Source of the DNA: Cephalothrix simula
Lineage: Eukaryota; Nemertea; Palaeonemertea; Archinemertea; Cephalotrichidae
Direction: 5' to 3'
Length of the DNA stretch: 14,684 bases
Assembly (NCBI GenBank): GCA_035591015.1
Contig: JAXIUW010051118.1
Coordinates: 1 to 14,684 of the forward strand
The notes beneath the pieces were generated by a model. That model made no database searches. It worked only from the letters and a program-made list of their open reading frames with translations, and was not told where the DNA came from. Shown here piece by piece: positions 1 through 8,311 of this stretch. The translations under genes and the position numbers were made by a program. Position 1 is the stretch's first letter, and each line of letters opens with the position of its first letter.

Positions 1-3
1 GGC

Positions 4-70
4 CCTATGGGTTAGATGTGATTCCCGCGCCGCAAATGAATAAAGCGAACTTCCTCATCTAACCCATAGG
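4..70. repeat. Left-end hairpin of the putative transposon
   Basis: CCTATGGGTTAGATG at 4-18 is perfectly inverted as CATCTAACCCATAGG at 56-70, with a 37-bp spacer that holds a GC-rich CCCGCGCCGC stretch. The inner arm is followed by ACGCTG. The same layout, reversed, is seen at 8303-8372. It is probably a subterminal or terminal structure recognised by a transposase; that role is inferred. Confidence 0.75.
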
Positions 71-104
71 ACGCTGATCACACTTGCAGTCCTGTAGAGC
101 ATGC

Positions 105-279
105 CCAATCAGAGCGGCCGTTACAATTTTGAAAATAACGACTATAGTAGCGGAATAATCTGCACATATAAAAAACAAATTCTTCAATAAATTATAGTTA
201 AATAAGTTAAAATATAACAAGCTACATTCTGTACTTTTTTGGATAAAATTATAAATAATTTTCAGAGTTATATAAATAA
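105..279 (+). promoter_or_regulatory. Possible promoter region of the helicase gene
   Basis: A CCAATCA box lies at 105-111 and a TATATAAATA element at 270-279, about 145 bases before the helicase ATG at 425. The 105-150 block resembles 8278-8311 at the other end of the element, in the same orientation: CCAATCAnAGCnnnCGTTACA, then CGACTAT and TAG. Promoter function is inferred from motif and position only. The region is very AT-rich, so a chance TATA is possible. Confidence 0.3.
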
Positions 280-424
280 ATTTATATATATTTATTTTAA
301 TTTTACGTATTCCTTTCCCGCTTGCCATATAGTTATTACTTCCGCATTTCTTTGTTTACAACTACAACACGAATTAAATATTTTACAAATTACAAAATCA
401 TTGCCTCTCACATTTCTCCAAATC

Positions 425-1930
425 ATGGCTCCATCATTTGGAGTTGCATTACAATATGCTGTTAATCATTTGGATTTAAAATTTAACTTAAAACCTAAGC
501 AGGTGTGTGCTTTAGAGGCCTTATATCGTCAAAATGAAAATGTGTTTTTGAACTGTCCAACTGGATTTGGAAAGACAATAGTTTTTTATTTAGCACGTAC
601 AATGCTTTCATTAAAATACAATATAACTTCACCTGTTGTTGTTATTGTTGTCCCTCTAACATCGATCATAACTGATCAAAGGAATAAATTAAAATCTATT
701 GGATTTGTTGTGTCCGCTGGACTACATGACGAAGAAGAGGCTAAAAAAAATTCTTTTTTGAGGACTACCTCAAGAAGTGTTAATTTTGATTCAAGTAACA
801 GTGATAGTGATGATAGTGATTCGAATAATATTGAAAAGACTTATATTGATGGATGTACTACTCCTGATTTCCTTTTTTGTCATGCAGAGTTTGTCTATAG
901 CAATGAAGGTAGAAGACTTTTTCTTTCAAAACATTTTCAATCAAACTGTGTTTTGTACTGCGTGGATGAAGCCCACTGCATTGTGGAATGGGGATTTGAC
1001 TTTCGGCCAGCATATTCAAAGGTAAACGTTTTGTCAAGCTTTTTTCCCAATGTCAGATGCATTGCTGCCACTGCAACAGCACCTACAGAATATTATAAAC
1101 AGATTAAAAAAGACCTCAACCTTGACTTTCATCTGATAAGGAAAAACCCTGATAGGCCAAACATCAGGTATTCAATTTTTCAACGTAAATCTGCATCTTC
1201 CAAGCAGGATAAATTGGAAATAATTAAAGAAATAGTGAAACCAGTGCTTGATGAACTAATTGAATTGAGAGTGAGTTGTCCAATGACTATAATATTTTTG
1301 CCTTTGAGTTATGTTGGACAAATTTATAAAATGTTTGCATATAGTTTTCCTGTACGGGAACATTTTGACCCTATTGGTTCGTGCGATGTAAATGACAGAA
1401 TCTTTGCTCAGTACCATGCAGCCTACCCAAAGGAGATGAAGAACATTATACTGAAGCAGATGACAACCCCTCCTTACAAGGTCAGGGTTGTATTGGCAAC
1501 TGGGGCAATAGGAATGGGTGTTGATGCACCTCATATCAATAGAATCCTAAATATAGGACCACCAAGAAGTTTGGAAGAGTATTTCCAGGAGACTGGGCGG
1601 GCAGGAAGAGACGGTTCCCCTGCAGAAGCTATTTTGCATTACAATGGTAATGATATTAGTTCAGGTCGTAAAGACATGAAGGACAATATAAGAGATCTCT
1701 GCCGTGGTACTTCATGTATTAGAGAAAGACTGTTGAAACACTTCGGCTTTAATCCAATCAAAGAATTTGAATTCAAGCATGAATGCTGTTCAATTTGCTC
1801 TGAAACTTGCAAATGTGATGTATGTTCAGTGAGACTTGATGACAACCTGTGTGATGCTCTAAATGAGTCTTTGATAATTGAAGAAGGACATTCTTTAAAT
1901 GACCGTTTATATGGTAACTTATTTGAATAG
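425..1930 (+). CDS. RecQ-like superfamily 2 DNA helicase, single exon, transposon-borne
   Basis: This is an intronless 501-codon gene. The reading frame is open from further upstream, but 425 is its first ATG and has a good context (A at -3, G at +4). Helicase motifs appear in order: a Q-like KPKQ (23-26), Walker A CPTGFGKT (44-51), motif Ia VVPLTS (75-80), Walker B DEAH (181-184) with the RecQ aromatic-rich loop through W189 and DFRP (192-195), motif III ATATA (215-219), motif V region TGAIGMGVDAPH (359-370) and motif VI QETGRAGRDG (388-397). A cysteine cluster follows (C426, C431, C454, C455, C458, C462, C464, C467), like the RecQ zinc-binding region but richer in Cys. No RQC or HRDC domain follows, so it is a short RecQ core. 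Residues 118-136 form a Ser/Asp-rich insertion. Such proteins unwind DNA 3' to 5' using ATP. Here it probably serves transposition in the nucleus, given its convergent transposase neighbour and the shared end hairpins. All motor motifs look intact. Confidence 0.92.
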   Translation: MAPSFGVALQYAVNHLDLKFNLKPKQVCALEALYRQNENVFLNCPTGFGKTIVFYLARTMLSLKYNITSPVVVIVVPLTSIITDQRNKLKSIGFVVSAGLHDEEEAKKNSFLRTTSRSVNFDSSNSDSDDSDSNNIEKTYIDGCTTPDFLFCHAEFVYSNEGRRLFLSKHFQSNCVLYCVDEAHCIVEWGFDFRPAYSKVNVLSSFFPNVRCIAATATAPTEYYKQIKKDLNLDFHLIRKNPDRPNIRYSIFQRKSASSKQDKLEIIKEIVKPVLDELIELRVSCPMTIIFLPLSYVGQIYKMFAYSFPVREHFDPIGSCDVNDRIFAQYHAAYPKEMKNIILKQMTTPPYKVRVVLATGAIGMGVDAPHINRILNIGPPRSLEEYFQETGRAGRDGSPAEAILHYNGNDISSGRKDMKDNIRDLCRGTSCIRERLLKHFGFNPIKEFEFKHECCSICSETCKCDVCSVRLDDNLCDALNESLIIEEGHSLNDRLYGNLFE

Positions 1931-1957
1931 GCCTTTAATCTGTATCAGGCCTTTAAA

Positions 1958-1963
1958 ATTAAA
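1958..1963 (+). terminator. Candidate polyadenylation signal of the helicase gene
   Basis: ATTAAA, the commonest variant of AATAAA, lies 28 bases after the helicase stop codon. No closer canonical signal is seen. Function is inferred from position. Confidence 0.35.
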
Positions 1964-3057
1964 CAAGAATTAGTTATCAAATATTTTTTTAAAAATAGTA
2001 TTGCTTCAGGTGGGATTGTAGAAAGGTATATGACTCCAATTTGGCTCATGTTTTTTGGTGTTGCAATGTTATTTAGGTTTATTGAGTACAACCTTTCTCT
2101 GCAATTATAATATTTCTAAGCACAGTATTGACTCACTATTTCATTAGACAAAAAATGTTGCAACATGAACACTTTTATTCAGTGGCATAATTGAGGATTG
2201 GAATTCAACATTTTTATTGAAATCATAATTTTTCTCCCTTTACACTAATCATTTATTAAAATTTGGTCATAAACCACCATACCTCATATATGCCACTTTC
2301 CCCTTCACAGTTTTTTCATGTCACAACAGGGGGTAATGGGAAAATTGACATACACATATAGGGGTGGTTTTTGGCTCAAATTACAATTTTTCCCTCTCAT
2401 ACCAGCATTTTTTTGTGTATTATAAGCATTATATTCCAAAATTATAGTTGAATCATGTATATTACCTTTTTAAGTGTCTAAGGATTGTCAAATTTCCAAA
2501 AAAATTGAAGTTTCACTTGGAAAAAACTTAAAATTGAAAATTTTTGGGGGTGGGGTGGGTCCCCTAATTTTACTTAATACAATCCTGTATGTCAATTTTT
2601 TCATGACCCCCCGCTGTCACAATTGGAAAATTACAAAATTTGTGTCCGTGATGAATTAGTAGGCCTACTAAGCCTGGATATAATTATCTCGTCACCAATA
2701 AATTACAAGGCCCAATTTAAGAAAATATAATAGAATGTATTAAAAATTTTTGATTTGATAATGTTTCGCAAAGAATATACATGTCAATACTCATGGATCA
2801 GCACGGAGTATCCTTAATACTTCCGGTAAATTTATACAAAGGTACATTAATACATACATAATTGTATACAGCAAATATACAGTCAGTTATTAAAATCGTA
2901 AATTCTGCATATTATTGCCTACATATTTATATAATCTGATAATTGTATAGCAATTATAAAAGTCAGTTTTTACACAATGAGTTATCAGTTTCCTGTATCA
3001 TTCTCAACAAAATATACATATTTTTTAAATTTAGCAACATATGTACAATCATAAGAT
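1964..3057. other. Noncoding AT-rich spacer between the convergent genes
   Basis: I see no credible gene here. Short open frames have no recognisable content and no splice context. The stretch holds an imperfect foldback at 2271-2370 and related copies of a small G-run repeat near 2314-2375 and 2585-2625. Both neighbouring genes end towards it, so it contains their 3' untranslated ends. Confidence 0.6.
2271..2370. repeat. Imperfect foldback repeat with C/G-run core
   Basis: AAACCACC at 2271-2278 is inverted as GGTGGTTT at 2363-2370. Inside, CATATATG faces CACATATA and a CTTTCCCC run faces GGGGTAATGGGAAA. Its right half, with the pattern ACAGGGGG...GAAAATTGACATACACATAT, has relatives at 2585-2625 (inverted) and 5299-5346 (same orientation). 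It is therefore a dispersed short repeat. Confidence 0.5.
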
Positions 3058-3240
3058 GTACCGGTGTGAAAGGAATTAGTGTCCCTAGGTTTTAAATTCA
3101 CCCTGTATACAAAATGTATAGGGTGAGAGGACATTAATCCATAGGTTGAACATTTAAAACCAGCTTCTTTCGTGTCACCTATACAAAATGTATTGGGGGA
3201 CAATAATCCCTGGGTACACCCATCCCTTTTACACCGGTAC
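3058..3240. mobile_element. 183-bp MITE-like element with 16-bp terminal inverted repeats
   Basis: GTACCGGTGTGAAAGG at 3058-3073 is inverted as CCTTTTACACCGGTAC at 3225-3240, matching at 15 of 16 bases. The interior has two related units built on TATACAAAATGTAT, near 3107 and 3180, each followed by GGGGGACA- or GAGGACA-like sequence and TAATCC. It has no coding capacity. It lies 50 bp beyond the transposase stop codon, nested in the larger element. The superfamily is not identifiable from this alone. Confidence 0.65.
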
Positions 3241-3290
3241 TAATTTACTTAAATAGCATTTATAATTCTAAAAACCAAATTTTACTGTAT

Positions 3291-4655
3291 TTATTCAACA
3301 TGAATTGCATCAATATTTTCAAAATCAATTGTATCTTCCGACTCGAAGTCACAATCCAATAGATCTGCCCCAATTTTTTTCCTATGGTCATCAAGCCACG
3401 TATTGAATGAATCATTATTAAGTTTTTCAAGAACAGTAGTTTGACAATTTAAAAATGATTTATGAAAACGACCTGGGTTAATGTCAAAAGGGCGCAAACT
3501 TTCAAGGCACTTCAGAGCAAGTTTATCATCTGCTATTGTGCTGGGATGGACGTGCCGACCTGAGCGTCTTGTATGAATGTCAGTGGTGTTTTCGAACTGT
3601 TTTGTGATGGTATGAAGGCCAGTAAGGGCTTTACTGGCTCGCGAAATAGCCTTTTCTGTTTTATTGGCGCCCATACCTTTTATTATCCTTTTTATTTCAC
3701 CATTAAGAATTTCATGACCGCAGTCAGTGGCCATATTACAGCGCTTACCGCCAGAGATATTTGTAAATTGATTCCATCGTATACGGTAAGATTCTGCTTC
3801 TGAAAGCATGGCCTTAAGCTGACTGAGGATCACAAACATTTCAAGGGAGTATTTGGGTTTGCGCGATCCTTCAGTCTTGAAGTATTGTAGCAAGCGCTTG
3901 TAAACTAAAACATTTCGATCACCGTCACCCTCTTTTTGTACGTCTTTGACATCAAGTAGAAGAACATACAAATCGAGAAGAGTCAAAGCATAATTACGTA
4001 CGTGATCTACTGTTTTATCCTTTGGCTCTTTTGGAACTTTAGCTTTTGATTTTACCTCCGATTTTTTTGGAGATTTTGGTTTTGCAGGTAGTTTGATATC
4101 GGGAAGTTTTGGTGGGGGAGGCACCAATTTGACATAATTTGGCTTCAGGATAACAAACTTTTTAACAAAATTCCCCGAAGGCATGATAGAGTTGACAACT
4201 GAAACCTTGATAATTGGGGGTTGTTGGACATCGGAAGTTGACGCAAGTAACCCAGATGGTGGTTGGGGATTTGCTTTCGGCTCTGCCTCTCTGGCCTTTT
4301 TTGCCTCTTGATCGGCGTACACTTTAGCAACCTTGGCCTTTTCAGCCCCTCTATCGATCAATATGAATTCATCTACTAATTTTCCAATTACCTCCTGCAT
4401 GTAACCATTGACATCCAACAGTTGGTGACATTCTGGGATATTTTTGGTTGCTTTGGCATCTGCTGAATCAATACCAAAAAATTCCTTTGCAGCATGGACA
4501 AGATACGCCTTGCCAACGGTCAGAAACAACTGTTCACAAGCTTCGAATGATTTGTCAACTTCAGACACATTTCTACGTCCAAGGAGCTCACGAAAATATC
4601 TCAGTGTCCCCGGTTCGTTGATCGAGTGAGAATCATAAAGTGTCAGGAAGGTAAA
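3291..4655 (-). CDS. Transposase exon 6: C-terminal DUF6589 core with Pro/Lys-rich insertion
   Basis: The acceptor TTTTCGTTGCAG ends at 4656. The exon encodes 454 residues and a TAA. It starts FTFLTLYDSHSINEPGTL (1-18), a DUF6589 hallmark, and GRRNV follows. A coiled-coil-like KAKVAKVYADQEAKKAREAE (107-126) leads into a Pro/Lys-rich, probably disordered insertion up to about 215. The core resumes with EGDGDRNVLVYKRLLQYFK (242-260), TDCGHEILNGEIKRIIKGMG (310-329), HTRRSGRH (361-368) and a Phe-rich FHKSFLNC stretch. E315 or E320 is a candidate catalytic Glu. The tail is acidic (434-454). AATAAA overlaps the stop codon, so a polyadenylation signal may lie at 3294-3289. Confidence 0.85.
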   Translation of the reverse strand, partial: FTFLTLYDSHSINEPGTLRYFRELLGRRNVSEVDKSFEACEQLFLTVGKAYLVHAAKEFFGIDSADAKATKNIPECHQLLDVNGYMQEVIGKLVDEFILIDRGAEKAKVAKVYADQEAKKAREAEPKANPQPPSGLLASTSDVQQPPIIKVSVVNSIMPSGNFVKKFVILKPNYVKLVPPPPKLPDIKLPAKPKSPKKSEVKSKAKVPKEPKDKTVDHVRNYALTLLDLYVLLLDVKDVQKEGDGDRNVLVYKRLLQYFKTEGSRKPKYSLEMFVILSQLKAMLSEAESYRIRWNQFTNISGGKRCNMATDCGHEILNGEIKRIIKGMGANKTEKAISRASKALTGLHTITKQFENTTDIHTRRSGRHVHPSTIADDKLALKCLESLRPFDINPGRFHKSFLNCQTTVLEKLNNDSFNTWLDDHRKKIGADLLDCDFESEDTIDFENIDAIHVE

Positions 4656-7600
4656 CTGCAACGAAAAGAAAATACAGTTAAATAGGAGACAAATTATAAA
4701 ATATTAGCCTACAGCTATATAAAAAGAGACAAATTATGGCGTATTACCAGAAACTGGTATCATTGCATTTTCCTAAGAGCAGGAAATATTACTATTAAAT
4801 ACTTACATCAAGGTACGCCTTTTTGCCATGCCAACACTCAGTAATGAAAGGGTAAAGGTGTTGGAAACTTTTCTTTGGACAGTTACAACCAGCTCGCAAG
4901 TCTTTTGCTCCAGCGAATTTTACTCTGGTGAGTCCATCACCGCATGTTGCGACTGTTTTACCCTCGAGTGGATCAGATGTGTCACTTCTTTGTGGAATAT
5001 GTGCGGCTGGTTGATCAGGTCGGGAGTTTGACCCCATTGAAATATCTTCAGTTGTTGTTTGTTCTAAAAGCTGGGAAACATTTCCACGTGATTGATCTGG
5101 ACTCGTTAATTGATTATCCATTGGAGCATCCTGATTTTTTTTCCCTAAAAAATAAGTATTATGTTAAATTAACATGTTAAAAACACCTGAGTTATAATTG
5201 AGTGAAGAAATTTCACATAGTTGAAAGAAGCACTCCAAAATGCGAAAAATTGTTCAATATCACCAAAAATTTAAATATTTTTGTATTTTGTATTTAGAAC
5301 AGGGGGGGGGGGGAAATTGATACACATATGTGGGTATGATTTTTGGGGTACTTTAGGATTTAATCACCGTACATGTATTCTCACCTTCGGTTTCAGCAAT
5401 CACAGGTAACAGCAAGTCATGCAGCCACTCTTCGTATTTATCTAAAATCTTTACAACATCTGTATATTCCATTTCACTGTGGAACAAGACCTCCTGAAAA
5501 AATACTAGGGAACGTTTTGCCATTTCGGTTTGATGTGGATGGAAAATGGACTTATGGGCCTCTTGATCTAGGTGACCAAATGCTCCTGGCAATTCTTCAC
5601 TTAGAACTCTAGATATTAAAATAATGTAATTATCCCTGATTTGTTTCTTTTCTTCAACACTTAGAAAAAACAAATCATTATTGGCAGTTCTAATGTCACA
5701 CTGTGGTTTGCCATCATCTTTCAGTTCCTTTGGTGCCTCTACACGATCAAAAATGATGGAAGTTGAAAATAAATGTAAACTAAGGTTCTTGATATCTGAT
5801 CTCTGTTCTCTCAATATTTTGAGGTCTAAATTGTCGCCCATTAATTTCATTTTCCTGCTCTTCTTAACTAATTCTATGATCTTATCTGAGAAATGTCCAG
5901 CAATGAGGTCCAATAGTGTATTTTTGTGACTAGCAGATTGACAAATCCCAATACGATTCAAATCAGTGAAAATCTGAAAAAAAGGTACTCTATAATAAAA
6001 GCCAGGTCTATTTTTAGAATGAACTCACGTCTTAGAGGGGCCCTTTGCACTTATATAACACTTCATGTGAAAAACAGGGCGTGAAAAAAGTTCATATTTA
6101 GCCATCTTAATATGTATAAAGTATTGTACTGAGTCCATGTTTTATGTATTGGTGATGGATATTGACTTGCATGACATAAATATTGACTCAATATTTGTAA
6201 ACAAAAGGTCTTACCTTTTTTTGCACTCCACTATTTATAAGAACTATTGAAATCATCCTTTGAAGTAAACTATTTCGATTGTTTCTGCCATTCATCAGGG
6301 CGCAGTAGCTGGTGCATATTATAGGTATCTTAGAATCGTGGACATTTGATGTGTATTGCCCTTGGATAACAGTCACAAGAACATGTAAAAGGGTTGGACA
6401 TCTGGAAATAGAAGAAATTATTTCTTAAGTCAGGGTAGCCAGTGTTCAATTTTTTTCATTTTCCCTGATTTCCAGGACTCTTCACAAAAAATTACCTGAC
6501 CTTTTTCAGGCGTTAGCAAAAAATTGGAAAATATTCATAAGCAACATAAATTTATGATAACCGCAAAGATTTTTTATGTATAAAGTGACATAATTCCATA
6601 ATAACGGCAAAGATTTCATAAGCAAATTAACTCACCTTTCCTTTAGTTCATCAAGAATTTTAGTCCAGGTAAAATTCTCCAGAGTTGAATACTCATGATT
6701 TTTCAGAATAGTCAAATAACCAACATCATCACACTCCTTCTTGATGTCTTTCAACACAAGTCCAGTCATTAGTTGCTTCAAATTTGGATACTCATGGAAA
6801 TGGTTGATGAGGATTTCAGCATCATTTGAGCGTACAGCAGCATCAATGTAGTTATGAGCATTCGGAGGTATTTGTTGAATTGGTCTAAGCTTATTTCTAC
6901 TTCTGGGCTAAAATTAACACAATTCAAATTTGAATTTCAGAACACATAATGAGTTTATTTTTATTATCTGTGACCTTATTACACTACTGTATCAAGCTAA
7001 TGAACACCCATTTTTCAAATTATTTCCAAGTATCATTCATATATTTCTATGAATAAACAGGCAAAATTTTTACAGTGTGGCCACTGTTCTAAGATTTTAA
7101 TTTTCCCTGATTTCCAGGACTCTTCGCATAAAATTCCCTGGCCTTTTTCAGGTAACGTGTGAACAAAAAATTTGAAAATATTCATAAGCGACATAATTTT
7201 GTGATAATGACAAAGATTTTTTGCGTAAAGCGACATAATTCATTGATAACCGCAAATATTTTTATGTCAAAGCGACAAATTTTTATTGCGGAAACCCTGG
7301 AATAATAAAAACTCCCTGTATTTGGTACTTTTTATTGAATTCCCTGACTTTTCCAGGTGAATGGCCACTCTGTATTACTTTATGATCACCATTTTGGCCA
7401 ACTATCACTGACTTATTCATTCCTTCTCATAATTTCTTTATAAATTTTTATGATTTAGATCAAATTTAAAAAATTGAAATAAAACTTACCAATTGAATTG
7501 CACCAAAAGATGCAAGCTGTCCTTGCTGTGTATTCCCTTCCAAATCACTACGAATTTCTGCGAGTGTTCTTGTCCTAAATTTCACATTCTTGTTAATACT

Positions 7601-8128
7601 TGGAGTACTTGGTGATGAAGATTCCTTTGGCAGAATTGGAGTGTTTGGCATACTAAATGAAGTCACTTTTGGAATAATTGGTGAACAAGCAGCAGTAGAA
7701 AGTTTCTTGGCTGACTTGGGCTTAGGCTTATTAATGTCCAGTGTTGGTGTATCTTTCAAAACACCCCTTTTTGAAGTAGGCGTTAAGCCACTGGAGCTGC
7801 CAAGAGGAAGACATCTTTTGGTGCGAGAGCCCAAATCTTTTTGGTAATATATTAGAGAAGCTTTGGCTTTTATAATAAAATTATAGCTTTTTTCCAATTG
7901 AATATGGCATGGTTTGCAAATTGTTTCTGGCACATTTTTTTGGTCTCTTGAACAGTCAAGTTTTAAAGCTTCACACCATGGTTGTATTTTATCAACTCCA
8001 ATTTTTCCAAAAATGTTATAATGACTGTCTTTTCTTTGTAATAATTTTCTACAAAATCTGCAACTTTTGCCATCCGTATTATCATCAACCAAATTATATT
8101 TTTTCACAGGAGTAACAGGAGTAGACAT
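3291..8128 (-). CDS. DUF6589-family transposase-like protein with ZAD-like zinc finger, six exons
   Basis: I joined exons 8128-7490, 6908-6636, 6401-6215, 5973-5385, 5144-4807 and 4655-3291, giving about 1,130 residues. Donors are GTAAGT, GTGAGT, GTAAGA, GTGAGA and GTAAGT; every acceptor ends in AG after a T-rich stretch. Junctions 2-5 join exactly in phase and restore family motifs (KER|CPTLL, QKK|IFTDL, AYLD|FTFLT). Junction 1 is one base out of phase. The N-terminus holds a C23-x2-C26...C71-x2-C74 finger of ZAD type, which in other proteins mediates DNA-linked dimerisation. The middle and C-terminus match my recollection of DUF6589 proteins: IKKECDD, MGDNLD, RDNYI, GDGLTR, SINEPGTL, GDGDRNVL and CGHEILNGEIK. 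The conserved acidic GDN, GDG and GHE/GE positions suggest a DDE-type RNase H-like nuclease; this is inferred. The start at 8128 is the first ATG after an in-frame TAG in the upstream sequence. The convergent helicase gene is its likely partner. Confidence 0.85.
4807..5144 (-). CDS. Transposase exon 5: GDGLTR motif and Cys pair
   Basis: The acceptor TTTTTTAG ends at 5145 and the donor GTAAGT starts at 4806. Taking GG from this exon completes the codon opened by exon 4 and continues KKNQDAPMDNQ. About 60 residues are polar and Gln/Ser-rich, probably disordered. Then comes TVATCGDGLTRVKFAGAKDL, where GDGLTR is a candidate second catalytic Asp. A CNC pair and ECWHGKKAYLD follow. The last residues join directly to FTFLTLYD in exon 6. 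Confidence 0.8.
5299..5346. repeat. Poly-G tract plus copy of a dispersed short repeat
   Basis: A run of about 12 G is followed by AAATTGATACACATATGTGG and TATGATTTTTGG. It parallels 2326-2372, where a shorter G run is followed by AAAATTGACATACACATATA and a GTGGTTTTTGG end. It lies just beyond the donor of transposase exon 4, in the intron. Confidence 0.45.
5385..5973 (-). CDS. Transposase exon 4: first acidic motif (GDN)
   Basis: The acceptor TTTTTTTCAG ends at 5974 and the donor GTGAGA starts at 5384. It encodes 196 residues plus one base. The motif MKLMGDNLD (exon residues 42-50) is a strong candidate for the first catalytic Asp of a DDE core, because it sits after a hydrophobic run as expected for an RNase H-like first strand. 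RDNYIILISRVL (113-124) is another family-like block. The catalytic assignment is inference. Confidence 0.8.
6215..6401 (-). CDS. Transposase exon 3
   Basis: The acceptor is TTTCCAG ending at 6402 and the donor GTAAGA at 6214-6209. It completes the split Arg codon from exon 2 and encodes about 62 residues beginning CPTLLHVLVTV and ending MISIVLINSGVQKK. This is a helical, hydrophobic region that in the family precedes the nuclease-like core. It ends in phase 0. Confidence 0.8.
6431..6627 (+). mobile_element. Truncated MITE copy in a transposase intron
   Basis: It begins CAGGGTAGCCAGTGTTC, a diverged form of the CAGTGTGGCCACTGTTC end seen at 7073. It continues with the shared CCTGATTTCCAGGACTCTTC, CCTTTTTCAGG and GATAACCGCAAAGATTTTT blocks. 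The right terminal repeat is missing. The copy stops within about ten bases of the donor of transposase exon 2. Confidence 0.55.
6636..6908 (-). CDS. Transposase exon 2: ECDD-motif region
   Basis: The acceptor is TTTTAG at 6914-6909 and the donor GTGAGT at 6635-6630. The open frame begins with one leftover base, so it needs two bases from the previous exon, while exon 1 supplies none. It encodes about 90 residues including IKKECDDVGYL and a following FTWTKILDELKER, which is typical of the N-terminal part of DUF6589 proteins. The other frame from this acceptor meets TAG at the fourth codon. The exon is flanked on both sides by same-orientation copies of one MITE family. Confidence 0.7.
7073..7372 (+). 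mobile_element. 300-bp MITE with TA target duplication, in transposase intron 1
   Basis: The left end CAGTGTGGCCACT at 7073-7085 is inverted as AATGGCCACTCTG at 7360-7372, and TA flanks both sides (7071-7072 and 7373-7374). A TA duplication and a CAGTG-type end suggest mobilisation by a Tc1/mariner-like transposase. The interior has no coding capacity and repeats blocks such as CCTGATTTCCAGGACTCTTC, ATAACCGCAAA and AAGCGACATAATT. Related copies lie at 6431-6627 and, inverted, at about 12640-12945. Confidence 0.65.
7490..8128 (-). CDS. Transposase exon 1: ZAD-like zinc finger and Ser/Pro/Lys-rich linker
   Basis: This exon encodes 213 codons and ends in phase 0 at a perfect GTAAGT donor (7489-7484). 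Residues 23-26 (CRFC) and 71-74 (CKPC), followed by HIQLEKSYNFIIKAKAS, look like a zinc-finger-associated domain: paired C-x2-C knuckles, then a helix with aromatic residues. After residue 100 the chain is low-complexity, rich in Ser, Thr, Pro and Lys, probably a disordered linker. The finger would suit DNA binding or dimerisation at the element's ends; that role is inferred. Confidence 0.75.
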
Positions 8129-8277
8129 AATATGATGTAAAAATAAAATATTCTATATAAATTAATAAACTATGAACTAATAACAAACATATTTTGAATA
8201 AAATTCTACATAACATTTTTACAAAACACGCTTCATGGGCGCCGCCATATTTACGAGTAAGTTTCGTTTTCCGCTAA

Positions 8278-8311
8278 CCAATCACAGCCATCGTTACAGC
8301 GACTATGCTAG
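8278..8311. promoter_or_regulatory. CCAAT-containing block upstream of the transposase gene
   Basis: CCAATCACAGCCATCGTTACA at 8278-8298 followed by CGACTATGCTAG at 8300-8311 parallels CCAATCA...CGTTACA at 105-125 and CGACTATAGTAG at 139-150, in the same orientation. It lies about 150 bases before the transposase ATG. It could be a promoter element or a subterminal transposase-binding site. The shared block is what I see; the function is a guess. Confidence 0.3.

Noticed and set aside
239-424. Upstream extension of the helicase by 62 residues
   Set aside because: The frame is open, but there is no ATG at 239 (the codon is TTG) and the encoded stretch is AT-driven and hydrophobic. The first ATG is at 425, with a good context.
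7590-7847. Plus-strand open frame opposite transposase exon 1
   Set aside because: It is a shadow of the minus-strand exon, which has a finger motif, a proper ATG and a splice donor.
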